Shown: positions 1 to 12,628 of the stretch, in pieces
How the letters are laid out: each line of letters opens with the position of its first letter
How positions within the stretch are numbered: the stretch's first letter is position 1
DNA from: Vicia villosa
Lineage: Eukaryota; Streptophyta; Magnoliopsida; Fabales; Fabaceae
Length of the DNA stretch: 64,000 nucleotides
Direction of reading: 5' to 3'
NCBI RefSeq assembly: GCF_029867415.1
Contig: NC_081181.1
Location: 119,289,888 to 119,353,887, forward strand
The notes under the pieces: generated by a model
Databases searched by the model: none
What the model was told of the DNA's origin: nothing
Seen by the model: only the letters and a program-made list of their open reading frames with translations
Translations under genes and position numbers: made by a program

Positions 1-261
1 AAAGAGAAAGAAATAGTTTTTGAATTTTTTATTATTGTGTCTAACAAGACTTTGTGTCTTTCTCCTACGTATATCAGAGTAAGATAGAGAATTCAAGGCT
101 ACGTAGTTCTGGGTAGCAAATCTTTGTGGGTTAATTTATTTTAGCGAAAGATTCTCAAGTCGCCTTCGAACAGAAAACATTATTGCCCAAAACATGGATA
201 ATTGAACACTATCATCACTTCAAGAATGGATGACTGAATATGGATCAGCATAAATTCTTCC
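1..261. other. Unassigned left flank
   Basis: No coding region is seen. The stretch directly abuts the first LTR and ends in CTTCC, which may be one side of that LTR's target duplication. Its style (non-coding, moderately AT-rich) suggests retrotransposon internal or flanking DNA, but I cannot assign it to a family. Confidence 0.3.
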
Positions 262-1355
262 TGTCATACCCCAAAATTTTCCCATCATATTTCAAATAAT
301 TTGGCTCAAGCACTGAGGAATAAGCTCACTTACTTGTCTCCTAAACAACAACCCTTCAATTAGGATTTTGCTTTTCTCAAGATAAAATCAGGTTCTGATA
401 CCTCAAATAGACTTCATGGCCTCTCATATGCTTCAAAAGATCTTAATGCCAAGTTTCAAGCTCTGATTCATAAGATTGCTCAGTCAACCGCTCAAATGAT
501 CAATAGTTAACTAGTTTGACCTAAAAGTCAACTATGGTCAAATCACAGTCAAAACTCCTGATTTTTGGTCAACATCAATATTTTGAAGTCACATTCATAA
601 TTTGATCAAAAGTTGATCATGATTCATCAAGGAAAGCTTCAAAATCACCAAATGTCTAAGTTACTAATTTAGGGTTTTGAACTAAAAGTCAATTTTGACT
701 GATCATATCTCTCTCATACTTTATCATAAATTCCCCAACCAAAGCTCATTCTAAAATAAATTCAATTATATACAACTTTGATGTTGGGCTCAAGTCCAAG
801 AAATGCATCATTTGAGAGATATGAGCTAATACATTACAGGTCCTTCTAGAAGCTCGCAAAAAGCTGTTTTTTGTCAGGAGCAATATCTTCAAGATAAAAT
901 ACTCAAATGCAAAAAAAGGTTCCATATTCAGAAGGATTTATGATTTACAGAAGTTGGGGAAAATTTGAGAAATACACAAAACCCTAATGGACCAATTTTG
1001 GACTTTTAAGCTAATGGGCCTAAGTTTTGGATTTTAAACATGATCTTGACCAAAATGAGGACCTCTAAACCCATTCCCATATTTTTAAATTTTTTATTTA
1101 TATTTATTTGTATTATAATTCAATTAAAAAAGCAAATAAATTAAATAAAAATATAAAATTATTGAATCAATTCATATGGCTTTGGTGTTAATCATTAGGA
1201 GGCCCAAATAATCACCATTGAAGGTCCAAAAACATGCAGCCCTTGTCATGAGGGATACTATCAAATTTTAGAAAGAAAATCATATCTTTTTTATCAAATT
1301 TCCAACTCATGAAATATCCTAAAGATCCAAGCCCACTCATGACCTAATTCTCTCC

Positions 1356-1366
1356 CATATATACAC
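1356..1366 (+). promoter_or_regulatory. TATA-like box of the first Ogre-like LTR
   Basis: CATATATACAC lies about 1.1 kb into the LTR, and a purine-rich leader follows. The position and composition fit the core promoter at the U3/R boundary. There is no transcript evidence. Confidence 0.4.
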
Positions 1367-2864
1367 TCCACAAGATCAGAATAAGGGGAGGACGAAAAAG
1401 GGGAGCAAAGGAGTAGTGTTTAGGGAATTCAAAATCTAAAAATTTAGGGCACAAAGTTTTTTCTTCCACGACCAATATCAACGAGTTATAAGCATTGCAT
1501 CTTCTTCCTAAGGTCGTTAGGCACCATTACCAATCGCTCTTGGAGATTTAAAACGTTCAGAACCATCACCTCTTATAATTTCGGTTTGCACTCACTTTCA
1601 TGGTCTTAAATTTTCCTATACATGCATCATAAATGATTATTTCTTTCATATAATTCATAACAGTCACCGTTAGAACATGTTCGATGCGTGAGTCGCGAGT
1701 TTTGGTGCAGGAAACCATAGATGCCATGGATGAAGCTTCAAGCTTTCATCTATGCGTATTGGAATTTGCAGGCGTTTTTAGGACCAACGGAGGGCGCCAT
1801 TAGGTTTGCAAGAGTCCAAATAGGGGATCTGGGCACGATTAAAGATTTTCTAACGTGTTTTTTTTCGAGTTTGATTTTACAGAATTTAGCCACGAATTCT
1901 ACGTAGCCAAGTCACAGCCAATATCGCAGCAAATTCGTAGCTAAAGTGTTGTTGAGTTTTGATGAAGAAAACGATACGCGTTGAGCCACACGGTTGGCCA
2001 GTCAACCAAGGCAGTCTCTCTCTCCCATTCACACCACTCATGGAGCAACGCTAGTGGTTGGCCAAAAAGTCTGAATCCCTCTCTCCATCTCTGATTGGCT
2101 AGTACATGCCCCAAGGGCCCACGCTTTGACTGTCCCATTTGCTTTTTAGTTTTTATATATATTGTTTAATGACCATTCAATTTGCAGCAAAAAAACACAT
2201 ACCAAGTGGAAAAGGAGAGGGGTTGGTAATGCATAGGGCGTGTGTTCGAACCCCCAGCGGTGCACAAGTTTTTTTTTATCATTTACATGTTTTGTCTCTT
2301 TCAGATCCAGGGCCACAGGCTAGCATGTACATACGGTACACCAATTCCCACAAGCCATCTGATCATTCTAGGGCCAAATCTAGGGGTGTGCAAAAAAACC
2401 GGTTATTTATAACCAAATTAGTATCCAAATTGATCCACTTTTTAAAACCCAATCCAAATGTTAAAATATAAAATCGGGTATCCATTTTGTTATTCAAATA
2501 TAAACCGGTATCCACAATGATAATGTGGTTTAGTTATTGGATACCCAAATTTTATTATGTATTAAATTTATATGTTTGTTTTTTTTCATGGTTAACCACA
2601 TACTGATGATAATAAAAGTTAAATTTCTCTGATAACAAATTAATAAATCCTGAATTAAAAAATAAATTTTAAACAATTATTTATTAAATTAAAATGAAAC
2701 ATGCTTGCAGTATGTTATTTCTAATATAATATATGATTATGAGACTCAATAAAAAATTGAGTTATTGCCAATCCAAATAAGATTCTAAGTGAAAATGAAA
2801 TTTCTCACTGAAGACCAATTCTAACTCTCCTCACCTATATAATACTAAGTTGAAAATGGAAACC

Positions 2865-3000
2865 TTTTTTTTTGATAGGCAATGATGTATTAATATTAAC
2901 AGCACCCACAGTGCAGAGAAGAAATTCTCAGAACCTTACAAAAGTATAAGGATGCCCAGAAAACTAAACTATAATCAACCTACAAGTATTCTAATGGTCA
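2865..3000 (-). mobile_element. LINE 3' tail fragment inside the hAT element
   Basis: On the minus strand a sequence of the type CTGGGCATCC...TTTTGTAAGGTTCTG...ATTGCCTATC runs into an A-tract (seen as T at 2865-2873 on the plus strand). This resembles the 3' end of legume L1-type LINEs, which end in GCCTATCAAA plus poly(A). A 30-base sequence around ATTCTAACTCTC-TCACC occurs on both sides (about 2818-2848 and 3183-3212). The left boundary at the A-tract is clear; the other is a guess. The assignment is by memory of the family. Confidence 0.4.
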
Positions 3001-3054
3001 CGTCTCATAATTTAATTTTAAACAATTAATCATAAATTAATCATAAGGATCGAA

Positions 3055-3102
3055 GACTCTATGGAGCAAGGGAGAGAAGACTCTATGGAGCAAGGGAGAG
3101 AA
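3055..3102. repeat. Two tandem copies of a 24-bp unit
   Basis: The unit GACTCTATGGAGCAAGGGAG plus AGAA is repeated twice without a mismatch inside the hAT element. It is a recent small tandem duplication with no known role. Confidence 0.8.
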
Positions 3103-5305
3103 GCCTCTATTAGCAATATAAATTACACTGCTATATAAAAAAAACTGACAGTGGATATTGGCAGTGGATATTATAAACCAATTCTAACTCTCTTCACCTA
3201 TATAATATAAATTCTATTAGCAATATAAATTATACTGCTATATAAAAAAAATATCTCCAAATAATTTATGTTATCCACTGCCACTTAAACTAGCTTAAGT
3301 TATATTAACTTAATTAAAATAAAATTGATTTTAAGTATTGAATTGATTTTAAAAAGTTGGTATTCGTTCAAAATAAATAAAATAATTTAAGTCACAAATT
3401 AGTTAAATAAGTTGATATTAATTCAAAGTAAATAAAATTAATTTTAAATATTGAATTGGTTTTGAGAGAAATCGGTTTAAAACTAGTTTTTTTAAAAGTT
3501 GGTTTTTTGTGAGAAACCGGTTTAAAACTGAACCGATCCACATGTAAACCGATTTTAAAAAAATAAACCGGTTTTATAAAAACGGTTTTAAGATCCAAAC
3601 CAAACCATATATATGGTTCAATTTGGTTTGGTTTTTGATCCATGCACACCTAGCCAAATCCAATAACGACGAAGGCGCCTCCTCATGATGGACCTGCAAG
3701 GAGCGATCACACCTGATTCCAACCTCTCTTTTTTGGTTTTATTCTCTTATTTTTATTTTCTTTCTTTTTTAATTTATTTATTAAACTATTAATCCCAACC
3801 ATTAACCTTTAACAGCTAAACTAATTCATTAGTCTTAGAATTAGGGTAACATTAAAATTAGGATTAGGTTTTCTTTTTTAATTAATTATTCTATTTTAGT
3901 TTAATTAGGTTAGTAATTAATTTAATTACCATAAAATCATAAAAGACAACAAAAAATATTCCTTTTTCTTTTTCTTCAATTGTTTAGGTTTTTTAGATTA
4001 ATATAATTTAGGTTAATTAGATAACTATGAATAATTAGGTTTAATCAAATTAGTTTAATCAGATTTAATTTAGAATTAGATTAATTATGCTCGCACTTAA
4101 AAAAATTCACAAAAATTTAATTTCTCGTAATTTTTTCCTCGATTCTCTTCTCATCTCCAAACTCCATTGATTGTCGCATGAGTGTTTATTTTTTTATTTA
4201 TTTAATTTTCGTCATTTAAATTTTAGAAAGTATGTATAGGTCGCAAAAGGTTTTTTTTTGTAATAGTAATTAGAACTTTAATTTCCGCACTTTACTTTTC
4301 TGCATCTGCCTTTTCCCGATTTTTGGTTTTGTAATCCCCTAATCCCGAAGCCATGTAATAGCGTAGGAACTTTTACTTTTCCGCACTTTAATTTTCTGTG
4401 AACTTTAACTGTTAGATGTATGATTAATAGGATTGTATGGCAAGACTAAAATCAACCTAGAATAACCCTAATTTTAAGGATTAAATTAATCAATCACTTT
4501 TTGTTCATGCACTCACCTTTAGGGTAATCCTCTCTTATGCTGCCTTTCGATTAAATAGTCAAGTCCCTAAAATGTGGGGATACCTTAGCAAAAATGTGCC
4601 TTCGATTCAAAAATCATCATAGTCCCTTCGGAATAAAGATCATAGTCCCTTCGAGTTGCCTACAATAAAATGATCTCGTCCCTCGATGTTGCCTTCGATT
4701 AAATGATGATAGTCCCTTCGATTGCTAAGGTATCCTTATTGGTTGCCTTTTATGACTATTCTCATCAACGCATAGGACTTTTTACCCTCCTTATGGTATG
4801 GATATCCCTATAGAAAAACGATGACCCTCGATGACCCTTTACATCCAATGAAAGGACTACCTGCCTAACAATTGGTATGGATAGCCCCTTCAAATAAAAG
4901 ACTTAAAGAACAAGAAAAACTAGCTTAGGGTAGGTATCTTTTAATTGCTTGCTCATAAAAAAATCAAAATTACTTTTCGTACACCTTCTTTTAAAAATGA
5001 TTTCAAAGGCTACACTTATTTACAAGTTAAAGTCCTTTTTCAAAATCTTTTTTGAACACATACGACACTTTTCAAACAGTTCAAACAAACAAGTGAGCTA
5101 AGCAATTAAGAGCCCATGGATAACCATGGATACAAAGGGTGTTTACACCCTCCCTTTGTATAACCTACCCCCCCGAACTCAAAATCGTTCAAAAAGTCAT
5201 TCATGTTCTTTTTGCCTTTCCTAATAGGATAAAATAAAAGTCAGTGGCTACTCTTGCTATCCGCAACATTTTTTAAAAAAAAGTCAGTTTTCCCACTGTA
5301 TTACA

Positions 5306-7108
5306 CTTGCCATCATCACATTCGAGTGGAAAACATTTGATTTTTACATGTGGAAGCATTGTTTGCATCGTCGCTAAATGGAGGGAGCGTCTTTCGTTTA
5401 TGAAAAAGGTTTATGAAAAGGGTTTTGAATAGAAAAGTCAAGAGGAAAAAAGGTTTGAATATGTTGAAATTGATTATATAGGATATAAGTGTCGAATTTC
5501 CGAGATATTCACCTCGTATTCAAAAACTTGGGGAAATGTTGGAAATTCTTCCAACTCGCTCGTTTAATCCTGTTTTATTGAAAAGAGTTAGACTAGTTTA
5601 GTCTTAACTCTTTAATAGTGAGAGAGTATCAAAAGGTCGAGATATTCATCTCGTATTAAAATACTCATGAGAAAAGTATGATATTCATCCAGCTCGCTTG
5701 TTTATTGTCTATTGAGTTCGAATTTAACTCGCTTAATTAAAGTGTTTTGGTAGGAAATTCTTCCAGCTCGTCCATTCAATCCTATTTGTTTAGAAAATAT
5801 TTTTTCCGAAGAAACAAGTTGACGTTGAATTAAGCGTTTGAAATTTATTATGAATGTTTTTGAAACATTGGATCGAGCACTCGCATTGCATTCACTTTTG
5901 AGTTTGATTTTGAAATAGTCACGACATTGGATCGAGTGTTTTTTTATTTTGGAAAAAAATTGCTTTTAGTTATTGTATTATTCAAACAATCTAAACAAAG
6001 ATAAATCAATAGTTAAAAGCGAAACAAAGTACAAGCAAGGGATAATGATACATTTTGTTACATAGGGAGAATGAAAATTAAAAAAATAAAGGAAATAAAA
6101 TACAAAAATAAAATAAATAAATAAATAAAAATTAAAGAAATAATGAAAGGAAAAGGGATGCACTACCAATACAAGAGTGTGAAAGAGTAAAAAAAATAAA
6201 TGGACTTAATTTCCTGGTTCTAAAAAAAAGCAAGAAAAATAAATAAATAAAGCAAGAGTAAAAATGTAATATAATTAAACAAAGAACAGGAATAAGAGCA
6301 TACCTATTTAATAAAAAGAAAGTAATGACTTGAAAGAAAATGAAGAGAAAAATGAAGAGTTTTGACTTAGCTTATTGAATGATTGTTGATGAGATTTGTG
6401 AATGAGAATGAGTTTATTAATAGGCTCTAAAAAAGATAGTTTATGAATTAAGAAAAGGAGGTGGAAAGATTGTGAGTGCATTCTAGAAGCTTATTTAATT
6501 AAATAGTGAATAATTATTCAATAAATCCATGAAATAATGATGTAATCAATAAAAGATATTTTGGGCCTTCTAGAAACTTGATTTTTGCTTTATGATGTAT
6601 GCAAATAATTAATAAAACTCAAATGCATATTATGATGATACTTCAAATGATCATGAATTTATTTTTAAAAAATGCGTAATGAAAAAAAAGAAATTTTAGT
6701 CAATTTATTCAAAATGTAAAATGTGGGTTTTTTCTTTGAATTTTTATTAGATGCATGATATAAATTATTTTTCAACAATGATCAAAGATGAATGAATTTC
6801 TAGTCAAATTTCACAATACATGAACTATTGACTTTTGATATTTGAATGAAATGAACTATAATGCACGTGTGTGTGATTATGTGGTCCTTATTTGATGATA
6901 AAATTTCACATGGCTAAAAAATGAAAAAATTTAGCAAATGGACACGTATCAGGTGAACTTAGAACCAGGCCGGACACAATTGTGATATGATTGCTCCCTA
7001 TTTAATTATATTTTAGCCAGGTGGTGTGAGTGACATCAGTTCTCATAGTATCGTAGCGAAAGATAATTAAATACAGAAGTAACCAAATTTTGTCCCTCGA
7101 TAGAAATG
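5306..7108. other. Unclassified repeat-like DNA between two inverted solo LTRs
   Basis: No convincing gene is seen; the only track-length frame is low-complexity Phe/Tyr-rich antisense at about 5978-6169. Motifs such as TTCGAGTGGAAAACA and repeated CGAGATATTCA(C/T)CTCGTATT resemble the decayed Ogre-like remnant at 41281-42029. It may therefore be an old Ogre internal or LTR remnant. The left edge follows the first solo LTR and the right edge is the GAATG duplication of the next one. Confidence 0.35.
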
Positions 7109-7113
7109 GAATG

Positions 7114-10100
7114 TGTAATACGGTGAACTGACTTTATATCAAAATGTCGCGGTTAAGCAAGAGTCGCCACCGACTTTTATTTTATCCAAATTAATCAGAA
7201 AGGCTAAAAGAACAGGAAAAACCTTTTAAATAAAAACTGAGTTCGGGGGGTAATTATGCAAAGGGAAGCTGTAAGGCACCCTTTGCATCCATGGTTTTCC
7301 ATGGGCTCTTAATTGCCTTGCTCGTTTTTTGAAAAGAAATGTAGAAGAAGAAAGCGGACTTTAGCTCGTAAATGAGCGTAGCCATTTTGAAGATTTATGA
7401 GAAAGAATATGAAAAAGTTTTTTAGAGCAAGGAAAAGCGATTAAGGGCAATTACCTTATAGTTTGAAAAAGGAGTTCTTTTAGCCTTTCAGGGTGAAAGG
7501 GTCTATCCTTGCCATAAGAGGGCAGGAAGCCTTTCATTTGGAGGTTGAAGGGTCATCGAGAGTTCGTTCGCCCTAAGACTGTCCCATGCCATAGAGAGGC
7601 AGGTAGTCTAAGGGAAGAACTAGAATAGCCTTTTCTTAGGCAGCCAGAGGATACCTCAGCCCTTTCGTAGGTAACTTCTGAGGGTCGAGATCATGTATAT
7701 CGAAGGCAGCATCATTAGGGACCATGATCTTTAATCGAGGCAACACGGCTGAGGTATCCTCGTATTCGAGGGACTGGCTATTCTGAAAAAACACAAGGCA
7801 ACAAGGCAACAGGCAACAGGCAACAGAGAGGTTACCCCAAAAGTGTGCGTGTGTGCACCAATCACGTGATCAGTTTCAGATATTTATCTTATAGTTAAGT
7901 GATTCTAGATTCAATTCAAAGTTATCACTCCCTAAAATTACTAACCACAGCAATTAATAATTAAAGCAATAACGGGAGAGGGAAATTGAAACCAGCGGAG
8001 GGAGAGGGGAATTGAAACCAGCGGAATAATAAACAGATAAGTCTAACATAAGTAATAATTAGGGTTTAGGGTTACCGACTATGCGAAGTTTTGGCATTTT
8101 GGCAAACCCTGCAAGGCGGGAAAAATGGCAAACAAAAATAGGGTAAGTGCATTATTGGTTCGGAGGCAAACGTTATAACCCTAAAAATAAAGAATAAATA
8201 AATTTAAAAATAAATAAAGTAAATAGACACTTAGCTTCGAATTTGATCTGATATGGTTGGCGGGAAGCTTCGGGGTTAACCCTGAAAAATGACAAAGCAA
8301 AGGCAAAAGTGAATGCATGCAAGACAAACCCTGATTTAAAAGGGAATAAAATAGACTTTAACATAATAACTAAATAGAATACTTAGCTTCGGATTTTGAA
8401 GAAGGTTGATAGGTGAAGGTTTGCCTCGAGCCTTAAGCATTGACCCTGACCATCAGAGAATTGGCAAAGAAAAAGGAAAGGAATGAATGTAGGAGAAATT
8501 CTATATGCAAGGAGATTAAACCCTAATTAAACAAAATAAAAGGTAAATAATATTAATAAAAAGGTTTAGAACTTAGCTTCATTCTTTTGATGTGGCGCAT
8601 AGTCGGAGCGTATTCGAGAAGTGAACCTGAAAAAAGGCATAGAAAAACAGATATTTTTAGTGTAGGGAACTATCGTTGAAAACCCTGATTAGGGTACGAA
8701 TGGAAAAGAAAAAGAAAACTATTTAATTAACTATTGGTCTGACGACCTAATTAATTAAATCGGTTTGAGAAAATAAAATCGAGCATGAAATATATTTTTA
8801 AGAATAAAAACAAAATATATATGAATTTTGAAATAACATACATGATTAAATATATAAATAAAATAAGAAAAAAGAAAATAAATATAATTAAATAAACATA
8901 TAATAAAATGTATAATTAAAATAAATATATAAAATATATAATATCTAATTAAGAAAATAAAATTAATATGAATAAATATAACTAAATATAATAAAACATA
9001 TTAATTATATAAATAAGTATATTATATAAAATGTATAAAATAAATAAATATATCATATATATAAAAAGTTTTTTATAAATATATATATAAACTTAATATT
9101 AGAAAAGAAAAAAGAAAAAGAAATAAATTTATAAAATAAAACTATGTTATATAATTAAAAATAAAAAAATTTGGAAAATACTTAGCTTATGATCCAATGC
9201 TGCATGGCTCTGAGGGCGTATGGTGGATCTGCAATCCCAGCAGCGTTGGATCAGACTGGGCAGCGATCTAACGGTGGATTGAGTGAGCGTATATCGTAAG
9301 CGGATGAGCGAGAAACATAGGATCCTTCGTCCTCCCAGCCACTCGCGCGCCAAACAAAATTCAAATTGGGCCAATCGCGTCACGCCACGATTTCATCTTC
9401 TTCGTCCAAGAAACCTGCAACATTTCGCTATGGATTTGCTACGGTTTTGCTATGATTTCTGCAAACCGTTTCGTAGCAAATCACCAAACCTGCAAAAACG
9501 TGATAAAAACAAACGAGCTCGACCCAGATCAACATAAAAACACGCCCTGAATTCGAATATACGGTTATTTTGATCAGAGGTGGCCCGTAACATAGGGTTT
9601 CGAAGCTTGGCCGTGATAAACCCTAACCATGGCATAAAGCGTTTTATGCGTGTAACCTTTGAATCAAAGGTTCTATTCCTCTCTAAACATCATCATAAAC
9701 ACATTAGAGGCATCAAATTTTATTGAAACACAGCAAAATATCAAGAACGAAAATTTCACATGATGAACATTATGAACATGGATCATGCAATATGAACGGT
9801 ATGAGACTTGGTTAGAGATTCTTTATTACACTATGATACCTTGTCAACGCAATTGGATGACTGAAAAGTTCTGGAATTGCCTGGAGAAGCTTCACCAAGA
9901 TTGCACTATTCTTTGAATTCTTGAATCTCAAACCCTAATTTTTTCCCCAAAAAACTCGACCCCCTAAGGCTGGAATTGTTGTGTTTATATAGGGAAACAA
10001 TATTAGGGCAGTAGTTTTGGAAAGAAATCAAGAGATTGGAGATAAAAAAATATTGGAGAAATTTGATTTTATTTTTTTCCTAAAATTTGGCCAATATTTT

Positions 10101-11162
10101 TTTTCAATTGCTTTTAATTCCAATTTGCACAGACTTGATTGAGTATTTTGGTGTAAATATAGATTGGATTTGATTGGAATGATTGATTAAATCAAATCTT
10201 TGAATTTCTCCTTGATTTGTTTTGAATTTAACCACTTTAATATGAATAAAAATCCATAATAAATCAAAATAAATTGATTAAATTCGTGGCAATTGGTTCT
10301 TAGGTCTTGGATAACTTGTGGATCAAGATTGAATCAAAATAACTTGGGCCCATTTGCAAAAATATTTCAATTCTTTCACATTTTTCCCTCCAAAATAGTC
10401 CAACTTTCACAAGGCCTATCTCTCTCAATTTTTGAGGTATGGAAGTGTTCTAGGACTTTTTAGAAACCCTAGAGAGTCCTCTAACCAGTGTCTTTGGTCT
10501 CATATCAAAATTATTTTCCATGCTCCTTTTATGACCTTTTGAAAAAAGTGTCTTTTTGTTGACTTTTGAAAAGGACCTATAATGTTTTGGTCCATATCTC
10601 TTAAATGAAACATTTTTAGACTTGGCATGTGAGAGAAAAAATTGTAGAGAATCCAATTTCCTTCAAGATGAGCTTTGTATGGAAAATTTTGGATGTTCCA
10701 TGTGAAAGTTATGGCTGGTCAAAGTTCAGTTGACTTTCTCCTATACAAACCCTAATTTAGAAACCTTTTGATTTGTTGATTTTTGATCTTTTCTTGATGA
10801 ACCATGATCATTTCTTGATCAAATGGTGAATGATACTTTAAGACGAGGATCTTGATAAAAAATCAGGAGTTTTGACTTTACTTTGACCACAGTTGACTTT
10901 TAGGTTAACTTAGTCGACTGTTGACTTTTTGAACAATTGAGTGACCAATTTTTTGAGATGAGACTTGTTACTTGTCATAGAGGTAATGTGAGATATATTG
11001 AGACATGTGAGATGCCTTGGAGCCATTGATTCTCTGATTTTCCTTTGAATAAGCCAAAACCTAATTCTCTGATATTTGCTTAGGAGAATATGTCTAGGAG
11101 CTTTAGGTATTGATTTGAATTTGTGTAAGAGAAATAGTATGGGCAAATTTTGGGGTATGACA
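7114..11162 (-). mobile_element. Ogre-like solo LTR, minus orientation, 4049 bp
   Basis: Read on the minus strand the segment starts TGTCATACCCCAAAATTTGC and ends CCGTATTACA. A perfect 5-bp duplication GAATG flanks it (7109-7113 and 11163-11167). No primer site or polypurine tract adjoins, so it is a solo LTR left by unequal recombination. The GAGTCGCCACCGAC landmark (7161-7174) and the CATGGTTTTCCATGGGC block lie near its 3' end, as in the third Ogre-like LTR. It stands tail-to-tail with the LTR at 262-5305, giving a large inverted repeat. Short antisense and sense frames inside it are not conserved in the sister LTRs, so I do not call genes. Confidence 0.85.
9983..9992 (-). promoter_or_regulatory. 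TATA box of the second Ogre-like LTR
   Basis: CTATATAAAC on the minus strand lies about 1.2 kb from the LTR start, comparable in position to the TATA-like box of the first LTR. It is probably the LTR core promoter. Confidence 0.5.
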
Positions 11163-11558
11163 GAATGCAATGAGTCTTTAGGACTTTATTGAGAATTTAT
11201 TTTACTCTGAATATGGAATAGAATGCAGACTCTGTGGAGATTATGGAAATGAATCCTAAAATAATTTTTACTAGGTATTGAAAGAAGTAAGCAAACTTGT
11301 TGGGGAAACACAAGATACTTCTGAAGATCTGTAAAGGTGACAAGGAAGATCCAATAATACTTGGAATAGGAAGGGACAAACCCTAGAAAAATATTAGGGA
11401 CATCCAGAAAAATATTGGATGCAAAAGAGAAAAATACTCTGGAAAATACATGAGAAACATCTAGAAAAGCATTAAATGTGGAATGAGACCAAATCTGAAG
11501 ATACATCTGAGGCATCAAGGAACGCATTGAATGACAACATTGGATATAGTTATTATCC
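11163..11558. repeat. Degenerate ~55-bp tandem repeats, left part (split by the gypsy insertion)
   Basis: After the GAATG duplication comes DNA in which ACATC(C/T)AGAAAA.CATTGAATG-like units recur about every 52-58 bases (for example near 11399, 11456 and 11512). The same pattern resumes beyond the gypsy element at 27272. The host repeat was therefore continuous before insertion. No open reading frame is kept on the plus strand. Confidence 0.55.
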
Positions 11559-12544
11559 TGTTAGCTGAAGATTTCGCTTGTAATATTTGTCCTTCGAAGA
11601 AGTGGAAAATCGAAGGAAAGATGGTTACTGATGGCCATCCCTTAAAAATAAAAGAATGGCTACTGATGGCCATGCTTCGAGAATAAAGATTTCTAAGTTC
11701 GTTATGAAGATAATGAATACTGAAAGCTAGTGAAAGTATGTGTCTTCGGGGACTTAGACAAAATTTATAAAATATATTCAAGTATTACTACTTAGCGTGT
11801 TTTCGTAGTGTTTTTAATACACTGCCACGCGTCGAAGACGGACTCAGGCGGGAAGATTTGAAATTCGAAGACGGTTTCGTAACTGTCCAAGTAACAGATG
11901 GCGTCGCTGGAAGTTCTTATGAGAGACGTGGCAGCAGATTAGTGTAGGACCGTTAAGGTCGAAACTAGTATAAATATGAGTCTTAATGTTAGGATTCTGT
12001 GTGTTCATTTTGTACAAATCACTCACATATTTACTCAAGTATCAAGCGTTAAGAGAAAGAGTTCGCTGAGAAAATGTACGTATGACACCACCACTTTAAT
12101 ACATGTGTATTATCTTTCGTTTTCAAATATCTTTCAGAATTACTGCATTCCATTTACTTCTTGCCATTTACATTTCTGTATCTTTACTTTAATGTCATTT
12201 ACTTTCGAATTACTTTCATGTTATTTACTTTCAAAGTCTTTAACGTTTCTGCATTCTAAGATTCTTTACGTTTTAACAGTCCTTTTAGTTTCATATGTTA
12301 TGTTACTTATCTTTTCATTGAAATCATACTTACATATAACAAAGTGATTATCAAGATTACTTGTTCTTTAATCGAACAACGCTTATTGAAGGAGACGAAT
12401 CATGAATATGGTTCGAATGAACATTGATAACAATCTTTTTGACTATGTGTCCTAGGATCAATCTAGTCGATCCTGCGAGTAACCAAATCATATTTATTAT
12501 AGTTTGGAAGACTAGCGGTTGTTTACCGGAAATCACCGTAAACA
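11559..12544 (+). repeat. 5' LTR of the Tat-type element
   Basis: The LTR is 986 bp, with a TGTT start and an AACA end. It is nearly identical to 26280-27266. Differences seen are one inserted T near the start of the 3' copy, TTACTG/TTCCTG, AAATATGAG/AAATAGGAG, TGTACAAA/TGTAAAAA and GTTCGC/GTTTGC. It contains an ACGTGGC bZIP-core motif at about 11925-11931, some 40 bases upstream of the TATA box. Confidence 0.95.
11969..11976 (+). promoter_or_regulatory. TATA box of the Tat-type LTR
   Basis: TATAAATA lies 410 bases into the LTR, following ACTAG. The transcript start is expected about 30 bases downstream. The 3' LTR retains the box as TATAAATA at 26691-26698. Confidence 0.7.
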
Positions 12545-12546
12545 AA

Positions 12547-12565
12547 TTGGCACGCCCAGTGGGAC
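12547..12565 (+). other. Primer-binding site
   Basis: TTGGCACGCCCAGTGGGAC begins two bases after the LTR end and carries the TGG that pairs with a tRNA 3' CCA. It is a primer site of the form used by Tat-type elements. I do not assign the tRNA species. Confidence 0.8.
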
Positions 12566-12628
12566 AGTGTCAAGCGGATTGTTTTAATCAATTGCTTTAT
12601 TTTTGTCTAGACAATATCAAGACCTTGT

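Larger units (their letters stand above)
2381..3652. mobile_element. Non-autonomous hAT-type DNA transposon, 1272 bp
   Basis: The ends are TAGGGGTGTGCA and TGCACACCTA, an inverted repeat. A perfect 8-bp duplication GCCAAATC flanks both sides (2373-2380 and 3653-3660), the signature of the hAT superfamily. Subterminal regions repeat AACCGGTTT- and AAACC-rich motifs in both orientations. No transposase ORF is present, so movement would need a transposase in trans. The element interrupts the Ogre-like LTR and is younger than it. Confidence 0.85.
262..5305 (+). mobile_element. Ogre-like Ty3/gypsy solo LTR, plus orientation, with hAT insertion
   Basis: The segment begins TGTCATACCCCAAAATTTT and ends GTATTACA, matching in reverse complement the ends of the two minus-strand LTRs at 7114-11162 and 31015-35813. 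All three share a landmark near the 3' end: a block around CCATGGATAACCATGGAT followed by about 100 bases and the GTCGGTGGCGACTC-like motif, here decayed. Removing the hAT insertion leaves about 3.76 kb, within the multi-kilobase range known for legume Ogre LTRs. Flanking pentamers are CTTCC (257-261) and CTTGC (5306-5310), a one-mismatch duplication, and no primer site follows. I therefore call it a solo LTR. A TATA-like ATATATAC at about 1358-1365 fits an LTR promoter. The 4.5-4.9 kb part has imperfect CCTTCGAT/AGTCCCTT repeats that also occur in the second LTR. Confidence 0.75.

Noticed and set aside
2139..2471. A 110-codon plus-strand frame
   Set aside because: It runs from LTR sequence across the hAT boundary at 2381, so it is a chance frame over an insertion junction.
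12000..12350. Frames within the Tat-type LTRs (sense and antisense, present in both copies)
   Set aside because: Duplicated only because the LTR is duplicated. No domain or coding bias.
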